Both the position numbers and the translations under genes were made by a program. From Agriotes lineatus (taxonomy: Eukaryota > Arthropoda > Insecta > Coleoptera > Elateridae): a stretch of DNA of 64,000 bases. Shown piece by piece: positions 43,592 through 53,541 of this stretch. The stretch lies in NCBI GenBank assembly GCA_940337035.1, contig CALNHX010007453.1:1-64000 (forward strand). The letters are read 5' to 3'. Positions within the stretch are counted from its first letter, which is position 1, and every line of letters starts with the position of its first letter. A model generated the notes under the pieces. That model was not told where the DNA came from. It saw nothing but the letters and a program-made list of their open reading frames with translations, and made no database searches.

Positions 43592-44310
43592 ACAGGGTGT
43601 CCCTAAAACGGAGGCCAATCCGTTAGCCACATATTCCTTGAGCAAAAATATGATGATTTAACTCAACTTATCTATATACAAGGTTGCTTAGTTTAGCCGC
43701 TAGAAAGCTTTAAAAAGATTAACTTTTTAAAAAATTTTCAAATAAGTCGAAAAATATTTGATATATTTTATTCATTTTTTGGCCATGCGTTTGTAGCAGT
43801 AAACCACAGCTTTTTAAAGAATAAATCCTAATTTCAAAAATTACAGGGTGTTTAAAAACTCCGTCACAATAAATTATCCATCCATATTTCTTTATAATCA
43901 CTACCAATTTTTCTTTCTGAATAGTTACTTTAATTTAGAAGCTATTTTCTCTCTTACAAAATTTTAGTTGGGTAAACGGCTTAGCCACAAAAAAATTATT
44001 TTGTAAATCCCTACAAGCCTGAATCAGTAATATTGTAACTTAACACTAGGCTTGTAGGGATTTAAAAAATATTTTTTGTGGCTAAACCGTTTAATGGACA
44101 AAAATCTTGTAAGAGAGAAAATAGCTTCTATATTAAAGTAACTATTCAGAAAAAAATTGGTAGTGATTATACAGGGGGTTAAAAAATGTAAAAAACTAAA
44201 TCGTCTAAACTAAGCAACTTTGTATATAGGTAAGTTGAGTAAAATCATCATATTTTTGCTCAAGGAATATGTGGTTAATGGATTGATTTCCTTTTTAGAG
44301 ACACCCTTAT
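43592..44310. mobile_element. Foldback MITE with ACAGGGTGTCCC ends
   Basis: TACAGGGTGTCCCTAAAACG at the left mirrors TTTTTAGAGACACCCTTATA at the right. Arms share gcaaaaatatgatgatttaa, agctattttctctcttacaa and ctacaagcctg; the centre is near 44028. The left arm has an extra ~170 bp with its own acagggtgtttaaaaactcc, a second inserted copy. Non-coding. Confidence 0.75.
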
Positions 44311-44398
44311 AATAAATATTACACCAGCAAATTTAGGAGCTTTACTGATCTGTTCCAAATGATATCATTTTGGGCTCGTATATTTCTTTCCCATAATT

Positions 44399-45023
44399 TC
44401 AATGCATTTACCTATACCAATTTTTCGGTATCGCGGCAATGACCAAAAATGTATAGAATTTCTGTAGGTTCTAAAAACCTATTCTCATTGAAACTACTTG
44501 AGTGACGTGACGATTTTATCTCGCAAAAGAGAAATGGTTGCTTTCCTGGGCCGGAATTAATCGTACATTTCTCACGTTGTGCTGACTTTGAAGAGCTGTC
44601 ACTCGAAGACTATTTAAATCAATCACATTATTAAAAGAGATTTGTGCACATTTTTTTTAAGTACTACAACTTTCACATTCGCAATTTTCGGAAAAAACCA
44701 CCCCCACAGAGCTAGAATGGCGGAAACAGGTTTTTGGTAACTTTGTTGTCCTATACCGTGTGAAATACGAATTTCTCGATATCGCGGCAAGGATAAAAAA
44801 TGTGTAGAATTCTATTTCCAACATTTTTTGTTCCATAACTTTTTCTATGCGACCAATGGATAGCGAGAAAAAACAAATTCAATTGTTATCAAGATGGCGT
44901 CTGTTTGGCAAGGGGTGGGATACAGTTTTTTGGTTTTACACTTGTCTAATGACTCTAAACCACTGAGCAAGAGGAAACGCCGCGGTCAAGTTTTTTAAGG
45001 TAAAACGACAATATTACTGTACT
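44399..45023. repeat. Right arm of the composite foldback; duplicated at 45246-45838
   Basis: About 600 bp recur in the same orientation at 45246-45838 (tgtaggttct, gagtgacgtgacga, ctcgcaaaagagaaatggtt, gacaat-ttactgtac). The two copies enclose the BEL gag continuation. Confidence 0.8.
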
Positions 45024-45025
45024 AA

Positions 45026-45245
45026 CGACAACACCAGGCTGGTACTTGCGAAGTATTTGTATGACATAGTTAACCAGGCAACCCTGTCGAACGAATCTGC
45101 AGAGGGGATAAAGAAACTCTATTACACGACTGTAGAATGCCTAAGAGCAATTGAGAAGTTAGGAGTTAAAACGGCCACATGGGGGCCTATCACGTGTCAT
45201 ATAGTGACACGGAAGTTGGACAAGGAAACCAACAGACTATATGAG
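45026..45245 (+). pseudogene. BEL/Pao gag, second part
   Basis: Continues the gag broken at 40015: TTRLVLAKYLYDIVNQATLS, NESAEGIKKLYYTTVECLRA, LGVKTATWGPI and LDKETNRLYERQ. This is the next conserved block of the BEL gag domain. It then runs into the second copy of the foldback right arm. Confidence 0.8.
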
Positions 45246-45838
45246 CGGCAATAATGGCCAAAAATGTGTGGAATTTATGTAGGTTCTGAAAACCTATTCA
45301 CACTGAAACTATTTGAGTGACGTGACGACTTTACCTCGTAAAAGAGAAATGGTTACTTTGCTGTGCCGGAATATACATTTCCCCCCCCGCGCCGACTTTG
45401 AAGGTCTGTCACTCGGAGACTATTTAAATTAATCACATTATTAAAAGACATTCGTGCACATTTTTTGAAGCCCTACAACTTTCATATTAGTAATTTTCGG
45501 AAAAAAACTACCCCCACAGAGCTAGAACGGCGGAAACCGATCTTTGGTAACTGTGTGGCCTTCTACCGTTCGCAATACCAACTTCCCGGTATTGCAGCAC
45601 GAACCAAAAATGTGTAGAATTATATTTCCAACAGTTTTTGCTCAATAACTTTTTCTGTGTGACCAATGGATCGCGAAAAAAACAAATTTAATTGTTTTCA
45701 AGATGGCGGCTGTTTGGCAGGGGGCGAGGGCACTACTTTTTGGTTTTATACTTGTCTAATGGCCCTGAACCACTGGGCAAGATGAACAGCCGCGGCCAAT
45801 TTTTTTAAGGTAAAACGACAATTTTACTGTACTATTAT
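45246..45838. repeat. Second copy of the composite foldback right arm
   Basis: Same orientation as 44399-45023, about 85-90% alike by eye, ending at the same ttttactgta terminus. It is either a solo arm of a second element or a tandem duplication. Confidence 0.75.
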
Positions 45839-46702
45839 GCTCATTATAATGTAATGGAGGGCGTAATAGCCATCTCATCAGAAATTACAGATACATATCT
45901 ATCTTAGTATCCACACTTTTGCTCATTGCTTCCAATGCTTGGAACACATGTGGCATGATTTCTGCATCAAATCGTATGGCGTTTAACAATTTTTCCCTGG
46001 CTGGGAAATGTGAACAATTTTGAGACAAATGTGTAGGATCAGGATCGTGGACTTTGCTTATACAAATCCAACGCAAATATCTTCTCCTCTTGTATGTAGC
46101 GATTTTGTTTTGAAGATTTTGCAGACTCTCAAAACTGACAACGAATAAATTCTGCCGCTGCAGCATTTAATGATCCTCCAGTTTTATGTCATTTGAAAGT
46201 TTTTCTGCAGCTTGCAATCCTTTCTTAAAATTGTTCTTTGCTTTTGCAGTCTTCTGCAGTTGTGCATGGGCACTTTGCAAGTGACAATAAAGGAAATGTT
46301 TTTTAGAGCTTAATTCCCTTTTGGTATTGCATCCAATACTGTTCAGAATGCGCCGTGGAGTATGCTTGTAATTAGCAGATTTACGCTTCTGATTAAGTGA
46401 TGCAGGTTTTTTACAAAGTCCTTCTAAGAGCGGGGCTTGATCTTCATGAAAATTTAAACCAGAAATCCTGTGATTCAGTACAAATCCTATCACAGAAGGC
46501 ACCGATTCCATGGTTTGATCTACTTCAGTATTTGGCAAATTTGACACATCTATAGTCTGATTTATTGCAACCTCTTCCACAGCAAGCAAAGGGTAAGAAA
46601 AGTGTAGGAACAGCGTTGAAATGTATCCTCGTCAAACCAACGTTGTGATAGCGGGTATCAAAATTCCGATGGCAAACTCGTCTATCATATAGTTGCATTG
46701 GG

Positions 46703-47911
46703 TAGAGATAGGCGCGTGAGTGAGTTTTCACTCACGTCACGCACGTTTCACTCTTGCTTTAAAAACTCACGTTCACGCACGTTAACGCTCACGTTCACTC
46801 AGCTTTTATTTCAAAATTTAAATTCATATAGAACAGAATGTTCAAATCTAAACAGAACTAAAAATATGTTTTGCACGTGACATAATTTACGTGATATGTT
46901 GCAGAATACTTGACACAAAAAGATAAAAATGAAAATTGACTACAATAATTTCTCGCAAATACATTTCTTGCAGCTGTCTTCAAAGACATTACTTTTAATA
47001 CCAAAAGTTGTCATTGGAATTGACGTTTTCCTTATTGGTATGAGTATAGAAGGTATATGTTGCTAGGCAACACTTTTAATTCGTATGTTTAAAAGTACTT
47101 TTTTCGACGACTGACATCGAAGGTAGATTTTTCTCACTGTCATTTGACAACAGAAAGTTGACATTTGCCGCTGAGCGTGCGTTTTCATCTTTTTGCCGCT
47201 CGCCGAGCGTTTTAGGTTTCCGCGTGAACAAAATAGGTAGCCACGCCCGAATGTTTCCTAGACAACGCCCGTCATTTGTGGAAATAATCGCGTCACATGT
47301 CATATAGACTGCGCGAGTTATGTTAACTTGATTGTCAATTAATTTTTGCAATAAAACGAAATTTGATATTTTCCTTTAATAATATGCTTAGTCGTCGAAA
47401 AAATAGTATGTATGTTTCGAGCTAAAAGTGCGCTTGCCGCTTTTGCATGATTGCTGGTTTCGACTTCGTCTCAACCAGCAATATTCATGCGCAAGCGGCA
47501 AGAATGCACTTTCAGCTCTTAACATACAATATACTATTACGTACAAGGATCAACATTTTCAGCGTTAAGGCGAGTATACAAAGCAAAACACGACTTTTAT
47601 TAGAATAATAAGTTCATTTACACATCTACACAATAAATTGGTTTAAAAATAAAACGTAATCGATATTTTCAGTGTTAAGTCGAGTATACAAAACGAAACA
47701 TTACATTTCTAAAAATAGGTTCACCTGGGGCACCCTGCAGTTTTTTATTCGTTACTAAATATTTAAGTGAAATTAACGTGAAACGTGAATCACGCCTTAG
47801 AAATTTTCACTCACGTTCACGTCACGATTTTTAAATATTAGTCACTTTCACGACGTGACACGCCGTGACCCGACGTGGCATGACTGTTTTCACCTCACGC
47901 GCTCATCCCTA
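46703..47911. mobile_element. hAT-type MITE with 8-bp target duplication in the THAP domain
   Basis: GCATTGGG is repeated exactly at 46695-46702 and 47912-47919. Ends are TAGAGATAGGCGCGTGAG and CTCACGCGCTCATCCCTA. Subterminal DNA is packed with CACG(T) motifs (for example actcacgttcacgcacg), a usual hAT feature where transposase binds. It has no transposase. The 440-bp composite foldback (47099-47539) is nested inside. Confidence 0.85.
47099..47539. mobile_element. Composite foldback repeat, copy 2
   Basis: Same orientation as 564-1003 and nearly identical. Starts tttttcgacgactgacatcg and ends taacatacaatatactatt. Nested in the hAT MITE. Confidence 0.85.
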
Positions 47912-48463
47912 GCATTGGGGCCATTTTAAATAAACTTTTATTTTGAATTGCATTCAACCATAATTTTAGTCAATCGATATTCGTTTTAGGATTGGCAAAA
48001 CGAAGTCGTGCAGAAGTTTTATCTTGGCAACCAGGAACGCAGCGCTTCACATAACCCATTCTGAAAATTGTATAAATTCTAAAATATATTATGCGAATGG
48101 TATATTTACGTCACAACACAAGTCCCTCTTTAAATTCAATGCCCCTTACCTATGCAATAGATACCTGCACAATTCAGAAAGAAGTCAGCGATAACTCTTA
48201 AATACACACGTAATTACAGCCAAAATTTGTTAGACGTAATAACGTTTAGCATACCTCAGCAGGTGTTCTGTCAAAAGTATTTAAATCGCTCAGGCGTAGG
48301 CGAGAAAAAGCGCTGCTGCTGACGTCTGTGGGTTAGAAGCGAAATCTACAGCATAGACATCATCCACAACAAAGCCCTCCCATTTAGCTGAAAGATCAAA
48401 AGATTTATAGTGATTTGTGGCTACAGTTTCTACCGCAGGGTAATTTTGTTTGGATGACTGACG

Positions 48464-49659
48464 ATGAAATTGATAGTAGAACGTTTTCAAGTTTCGGACG
48501 AATCTGACACGGGTTACGTGCTGCAAGTTGACTTGCAGTACCCGGAAAAATTGCAAAATTCTCACAGTGACTTACCCTTTTGTCCCGAGCTATTGGTTCC
48601 ACCACGGAAAAAATTTAAAGTTGCAAAATTAATTTCAAATTTAAATGACAAACACGGATACGTTATTCATTTTAGACATTTAAAGCAATGCTTACGGGCT
48701 GGTTTGATTTTGGTTAGAACACGTAGAATAATAAAATTTACACAATCTTCCTGGCTCAGATCCTACATAGACTTGAATACAAATTTACGAAACCAGTCTG
48801 ACAATGAATTCCACAGAAATTCTTATAAGTTGGCTGACAACAGCGTATTTAGCAAAACTATGGAGAACGTGGATGAAAGGGTTCTTGTAAAGTTAGTAAG
48901 TCATTGGAAGATAATCAGTAAAAGAAGGGAGACAGAAACGTTGATTGTGAACCCTTAATTTAAGGATAGAATTCGATTTCATGAAAATTTAATAGCTGTT
49001 GAAATGAACAACACTTCGGTTTTTTATAACAAACCAAATTATGTTGGTTTCTCGGTTTTGGATATTTCTAAAACGGTTATGTATGACTTTTATTATGGTT
49101 TTTTAAAACGTCAATATGGCCCTAATGTGTCTCTCTTGTACACCGATACTGACTTATTAATCTTGGAAATTGTAACTGAACATTTTTACGCGGACATGAA
49201 ACAGCATCTTCATCGCTTTGATACATCAAGTTACAAGAATGGTCTGCACGGAGTTCCGCAAACTGAGTCTGTGGTTGGCAAATTTAAGGATGAGTACGCT
49301 GGGGTGGCTGTGTGTAGCTATTACGGGGTCGGTGCAAAAACATACTGTGTAAATGCTGTTGATAGTTGACAAGAAAGCAAATGGGAATAAAAAAAGTGCT
49401 TTTCGGATTCACCTCACCGAAATTTATAAATCTGTAATTGAAAAGAAAAGAGGGACTGTCGTATGTCAAATGTTGGTATGTTTTTCGCTCCCGTTTGCAC
49501 ACTATGTATACCGAATTAATGAATAGGTTTGCACTTTCTTCACGAGATGATAAACGCTACCTTATTCCTAACACTACTAAAACCTTGACGTGGGGATATC
49601 GAGGTAGACCTGATTACAGGCTCGACCAATTGCTGCAGAATGCCCATAACATGATGTAG
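48464..49659 (+). pseudogene. Polinton/Maverick DNA polymerase B, C-terminal half
   Basis: Plus strand. GYVLQVDLQYPEKLQN (motif A region), KLISNLNDKHGYVIHFRHLK, IIKFTQSSWLRSYIDLNTNL and KLADNSVFSKTMENVDER (motif B, N-S-x-F) to a TAA at 48956. The same frame resumes with FYNKPNYVGFSVLDISKTVM and YTDTD (motif C, codons 49139-49153). A frameshift later comes LHTMYTELMNRFALSSRDDK...RYLIPNTTKTLTWGY to 49659. This is the protein-primed B-family polymerase of Polintons and related adintovirus-type elements. The exonuclease half is missing. One stop and at least one frameshift make it non-functional. Confidence 0.88.
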
Positions 49660-49839
49660 TTAACAGTATGTTCGCGGAACAGTATTGGCAATTACTTAAA
49701 GGCACAGATGCTGCACAACGAAAGCTTTCCTTGCACTTTGTAGATTACTCTTTGCATAAAGAATATTGTATAGTATAGGTATATGTATAGGTTAAGAACA
49801 CTTGCTTGTGTGACTGACTGAATATAGTAATTAACGTAT

Positions 49840-49925
49840 TAAGAGGGGTAACCCAGTCTTAACATTCGAGCGCAGCGAAGCGAAAGTGGTAATTTATGTG
49901 AGAAATGTTAAGACGGTTAACCCTC
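49840..49925. repeat. Hairpin between polymerase and integrase
   Basis: gaggggtaacccagtcttaacatt mirrors aatgttaagacggttaaccctc; the tip is cgagcgcagcgaagcgaaagtgg. Confidence 0.75.
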
Positions 49926-49929
49926 GAAA

Positions 49930-50150
49930 TGCGTTCATTAGTTTATTGTTCATTGAGGCAATAATTTTGGATCAACAATAATTACCAAAAATTGCTAAAT
50001 CGAAATCAGTGTTTAACACGATCGCGTCTTCGAATTTTAAGATACATTTAACATGCAACCACTCATTTAACATGCATGTTAAATGTATCTTAACATTCGA
50101 CGAAACGATCATGTTAAACACTGTTTAACATTTCAATGAACAATAAATAT
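49930..50150. repeat. Inverted repeat between polymerase and integrase
   Basis: attgttcattga at the left mirrors tcaatgaacaat at the right. Inside, gtgtttaacacgatcg mirrors cgatcatgttaaacac, and aagatacatttaacatgc mirrors gcatgttaaatgtatctt. Confidence 0.75.
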
Positions 50151-50313
50151 ATGTAAAAATTAGTATTTTACATTGCTATCTAACATGTCTGTATATGTTT
50201 TGCGTGCTATTATTTATGCGCATTGTGTTATGTGATCATGCACTAACAGTAATAAATACAAGTAAGAAAAAATAAAGATTTTTATTTAAAACGTATTATG
50301 CAATCACATTAAA

Positions 50314-50998
50314 TTATACAATATCAGCATTGGAGATGCAGGAATTGTGACGATTATCAAATCCCAACCACTTGACGTAAACCTGGTTTCCCTTCTTCTT
50401 TAACACCTTTTTTATAAGATATACTTCCGAGTGTTTGATTTTCTGCAGTTCGTGTTCGTAAAATCCATCTTTGATATCCTGCCCTTCTTGATCTGTGAGT
50501 ATGTAGGTGGTCGGGTTTGTAAGTCGCACTGTGGTTATTTTGAAGATTTTGTTACTCTAACTGGGTGTGTACCCCTTGCTAAGTGCTGAGCGATACTTGC
50601 TAATGCGTACGTCGTCCCCTTTCTGAAACTTTCGAGGTTTCGGGTCTACGGTTTTTGTGTGACTATAAGCTGTGTGTAAAAGCTGTTTTGAATTCTTAAG
50701 ATTTACGTCGGCCGGATTCATTCCTATTGTGTTATGCTTGGTTGTGTTATACTTTGCAACTAATTTGAATAAGATAAATGACTGTCGCATCAATTTTTGA
50801 AAATCGGTGTTATAAAATAATTTTCCCAAATCGCTTGGTAAGTTTTTAGGAGGGACCTTCATATTCGCAAGGACTTTTCGCATAGCCGCTGTTACGTCTT
50901 TTCCGTTTGGCGTTTTACCGAGAGAGCCCACAAGTATTTAGAAAAAGCGTTGATAACAACTAACACATAACAGTAGGTTAGAATGGACAGTTCTAGAA
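50314..50998 (-). pseudogene. Polinton-type integrase C-terminal half with chromodomain
   Basis: Minus strand: YVLVVINAFSKYLWA (catalytic Asp changed to Asn in INAFSK), a one-base frame change, NGKDVTAAMRKVL, then LPSDLGKLFYNTDFQKLM, KYNTTKHNTIGMNPADVN, KFQKGDDVRISKYRSALSKG, a frame change, LTNPTTYILTDQEGQDIKDG, FYEHELQKIK and the chromodomain VYLIKKVLKKKGNQVYVKWL. This is the retrovirus-like DDE integrase of Polintons, which inserts the element into chromosomes. The zinc-binding N-terminus is missing. It converges tail to tail on the polymerase. Confidence 0.88.
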
Positions 50999-51019
50999 CC
51001 TCCCTCACCACTTGGCCTT

Positions 51020-51135
51020 GAGTTGAAGATCAAGGCTGTTTTGCAAGGTTAAACTTCAAGGTCACAGCTCAAGGCTAAACTTCAAGGTCGAGGCTATTTT
51101 TCAAGGCTAAACTTTAAGGTCAAGGTTAGTTGTTC
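51020..51135 (+). promoter_or_regulatory. Cluster of TCAAGG-type motifs upstream of paralogue 1
   Basis: Repeated (T)TCAAGG: exact TCAAGGTCA at 51056-51064, TCAAGGTCG at 51082-51090, TTAAGGTCA at 51114-51122 and several TCAAGGCTAAAC. TCAAGGTCA is the known extended half-site for FTZ-F1, HR39 and ERR-type nuclear receptors. It could equally be a ~25-bp degenerate tandem repeat. Confidence 0.4.
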
Positions 51136-51216
51136 TGTGATCCACCTATAACCTTGAAATGTGGAAATAAATTCGGAGAGAGGGATGTGTAATGGCAGTA
51201 GCATTCGAACGCTGAT

Positions 51217-51754
51217 ATGGAAGCCTTGTTAAAAGCCATAGAAGTAGTTACGGGTCGGCAAGTAGCTGCGGTGGAGAGCAGTACTACGAGAGTACCTAAA
51301 GTGCAGTTATGTCCGGTGCTTCTGAATAGTACAACGTACAAGTTAAACAACTACAGTTCAAAGTACTTGTGTGTGGGATTAAAGGCGAATTCCGGATTTT
51401 CCCCAGTGATTCAAATAAGAGAAAACAAAAACGATTGGGTGGAGTTCGAGGAGTTGGATTGGCTACCCTAATTGAAAATCAAGGGATCCTGACAAATTAT
51501 TTCTATTCCTCCTCCGAAGAACAGTGGTCTCCGCTGGTAGCTGCACGGAAACAGTATACATTCTTGGAACTTCAGGAAAAAAAATACTTAAAATTAAAGA
51601 AGTGGGACAGAGTGAATTCTACTTATCGAAAAAATAGTTGGAGGAACTGAGGGACTTGCAGAGGCTTGTGGAATTGCGATTCGCAGTTCTAAAAGCGCAA
51701 AACTTTGAGCTGTTTTATCAAAAAATAGTAAAGGGTATTGCAAATCTGCCTTGA
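51217..51754 (+). pseudogene. Unknown Polinton-associated gene, paralogue 1 (frameshifted)
   Basis: Starts MEALLKAIEVVTGRQV; conserved block CPVLLNSTTYKLNNYSSKYL, CVGLKANSGFSPVIQIREN, WVEFEELDW. Frame changes near 51470 and 51600 then lead to GILTNYFYSSSEEQWSPL and FYLSKKIVEELRDLQ, ending near 51754. It aligns along its length with the gene at 53542-54204 (CPVLL-S-TY-LNN, PVIQIR-N-NDWV, G-TNYFYS, YL-KK-VEEL). No domain recognised and no membrane segment. Its place between polymerase/integrase and other small genes suggests an element-encoded protein, perhaps structural; that is inference. Confidence 0.6.
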
Positions 51755-51943
51755 TACCCTGGAGGGGATGGGGAACTAGGTTACGTCGTCTTGCAATTTA
51801 AGAGATCTTACATTTTTTTAGTCTTAGTTATTTGCTGCCTCTAGTTGACAAATTATCTCCGCTGTGTTTAATACTGTTTGCGAGACCTCAGCTTGCCGCT
51901 GCGTCAGCTGGCAGCGCCGTTGTACATATTAGTAGGGTGTCCC

Positions 51944-52095
51944 TGAGACAAGGCCAGGTCGAGGTTGCCACCCCACACCAGTCGACCTGCCACCTCCCAC
52001 CACCATAAATATTAAGGTCAAGGCTAAGTGTTGGTGGGTGGTGGCAGGTCGAGTGGTGGGGGGTGGCAACCTTGACCTGACCTTGTCCCAGAACA
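51944..52095. repeat. GC-rich hairpin with GGTCAAGG arms
   Basis: gagacaaggccaggtcgagg...gccaccccac...gtcgacctgccacc mirrors ggtggcaggtcgag...ggggtggcaac...cttgacctgaccttgtccc. The loop carries attaaggtcaaggc. Further ttcaagga/ttcaaggct copies follow to 52215. Confidence 0.65.
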
Positions 52096-52460
52096 CTCCA
52101 AATAAAAAATATTTAAAGTCAAGGACTTCAGCTTTTAAGTTCAAGGACCTCTGCTTTTAAGTTCAAGGCTAAATCGTATTTGGATGGTTACCTTGACTTA
52201 ACCTTGTTCCAAACCTCTTCAAACAAGAACCTCCACGAACTGCGGGGTTGTGAGATTCATATTGTTGAAATGATGCTCGCTCGTTGGCTCCATGTAGACG
52301 ATCTCGAAAGTAATCCTGCACATATTGTAGGTTATAGAAATGTTTGGTGTAGATCTACGACAGTACGTAGAAGAATGTACTTGTGAAAACGGCTAAAGGA
52401 ACAACGACAATGAATAAAACGAAAAAAGTGTTATAAATTCATTTATTAAGTATAAATACA

Positions 52461-52866
52461 TTAATTAGGAATTGTCAAGTCTAGTGCACTAATTCTTTGT
52501 AAGGCATCACTTATGTTAAGTTTATCCTCAGCCAAAAATTGTTTGACCTCTTCTAACCCGTTTTGTAATTGTTGTAACTTTTTACACATCTTCGCAAAGA
52601 CGCAATGTTCGGACCAGCTCAAATGTTCCTCTAGGGGATCATCTTCCCGATTTGTGGATACGAATTTCACAACAAAATCACTGCACTTCATCTCTGTCTT
52701 GAAGGCAGAAAAATCCAACCCGTGCAAGCGAGGCTGCAGGTATGACGCCAGTCCAGTTCTTGTAGGTCTGGATGCGATGCTCGTATCGGCGGAGGTATGG
52801 TGGAAATACTTCGAGGCACATGGTTATGTGAAAACTAGCGACTGTTACTCTGTAAGGTTGTGACAC
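52461..52866 (-). pseudogene. BIR-domain (IAP-like) gene, degenerate
   Basis: Minus strand: MSQPYRVTVASFHITMCLEV, HRIQTYKNWTG, ASLARVGFFCLQDRDEVQ, then a TGA where the first zinc-binding Cys is expected, FCC in the same frame, a frame change, and DDPLEEHLSWSEHCVFAK (the DDP-EEH-W-x-C half of a BIR). A ~40-residue coiled-coil-like tail ends DLTIPN; no RING follows. BIR domains bind zinc through C-x2-C...H-x6-C and in IAPs restrain caspases or act in mitosis. Single BIR, ~130 residues, short-IAP size. Position inside the Polinton block suggests an accessory gene of the element; a captured host gene is possible. Confidence 0.65.
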
Positions 52867-52969
52867 GCTTATATAGTTGGTAATCCAGAATTAGAGGGGG
52901 GAAATAGCTGTTCAAGGCTGACCGAGCGACTTCACTAGGATGGGAGCCTTGAGATGAAATTCCACATAC

Positions 52970-53317
52970 ATAACAGGAATATCGTTGACTGCTTTACATT
53001 TTAGCACGTCACCCCTTTTGCAAGGTCTTTCCAGTCAACTCTGTAGCGCTAAGATGGCTATCATTCAAAATAATTGTAGAAGTTGCAGGATTCGTATTGA
53101 CAGAAGATATCACAGCTTCAGCGAATTGAACTGTTTAGTTTAACTTACCGGATAGTAGAATATACCAGCCTTCAGGGTTAACGCCTAGACTTGTAAAGTG
53201 TATGTCTTTTTCATAGTAAAAATCCGCCAAGTTCTCGAAAAGAAACAGTTGAGGAGGATCACTGGAATGATCTGAGGAATGGCCAAGGTGATGCCTTCCA
53301 AATTTATCCAGCGGCAT
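52970..53317 (-). pseudogene. Unrecognised small gene in Polinton block
   Basis: Minus strand: MPLDKFGRHHLGHSSDHSSD, LFLFENLADFYYEKDIHFTS, GVNPEGWYILLSGKLN, a stop, then in the same frame TVQFAEAVISSVNTNPATST, ILNDSHLSATELTGKTLQKG and further stops. The run of sensible sequence across the first stop suggests one gene of about 110 residues with nonsense changes. No family recognised. Confidence 0.4.
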
Positions 53318-53541
53318 TATAGTTTACTCTAACGCTCCTACGCACACTCGATTCGCTTAACTGCTTTTTCGTTGAAATGCTATTTCTAACTGACCAATTT
53401 TTCCCCCCACCACTAGTTTTTCTACTTCTGCTACTTGACCGTGACTGTGGGCAACCTTGCGACTCCCTTTTACCACTACCTTCGAAAAGTAGATAAAAAA
53501 GAGCAGGCAGGACTAGGAATCGCAGAACATCTTCTTATTCA

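Larger units (their letters stand above)
40016..45023. mobile_element. ~5-kb composite foldback element inserted in BEL gag, carrying a THAP gene
   Basis: Left end CAGTAAACTTGCCGTCAACTT and right end ...TTTTTAAGGTAAAACGACAATATTACTG are inverted and sit between flanking TA. Left-arm pieces at 40016-40230, 40645-40760 and 42650-42850 match, in reverse, the right arm 44399-45023 (gaccaatggat, cttgtctaatgac, aaaaatgtgtagaatt, ccacccccacagagc). The left arm is broken up by nested hairpins. Between the arms is a THAP-domain gene on the minus strand and another foldback. The superfamily is uncertain: THAP suggests a P-like element, the apparent TA flank does not. Confidence 0.6.
45885..48066 (-). 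pseudogene. THAP/P-element-like transposase remnant, split by a hAT MITE
   Basis: Minus strand from ATG at 48066: GYVKRCVPGCQDKTSARLRF and LKLWLNAIQNKSLF, one TGA between, up to the MITE at 47911. It resumes at 46702 with LYDRRVCHRNFDTRYHNVGL and HFNAVPTLFLP, together a full C2CH THAP domain. Downstream: SVIGFVLNHRIS-like sequence, GCNTKRELSSKKHFLY, a coiled coil, then HFPAREKLLNAIRFDAEIMP and HVFQALEAMSK, which resemble the start of the P-transposase core. Truncated at 45885. Frame changes at 46167 and 46525 show decay. Confidence 0.75.

Noticed and set aside
46698..46880. Short plus-strand frame at the hAT MITE edge
   Set aside because: Lies in CACGT-rich hAT subterminal repeats.
48290..48605. 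Two minus-strand frames at the start of the polymerase region
   Set aside because: The parts from 48464 are antisense shadows of clear polymerase B motifs on the plus strand; the rest has no recognisable family.
49840..50150. Rho-independent terminators
   Set aside because: Hairpins are real, but the sequence is eukaryotic and they lack U tracts in a sensible place; treated as inverted repeats.
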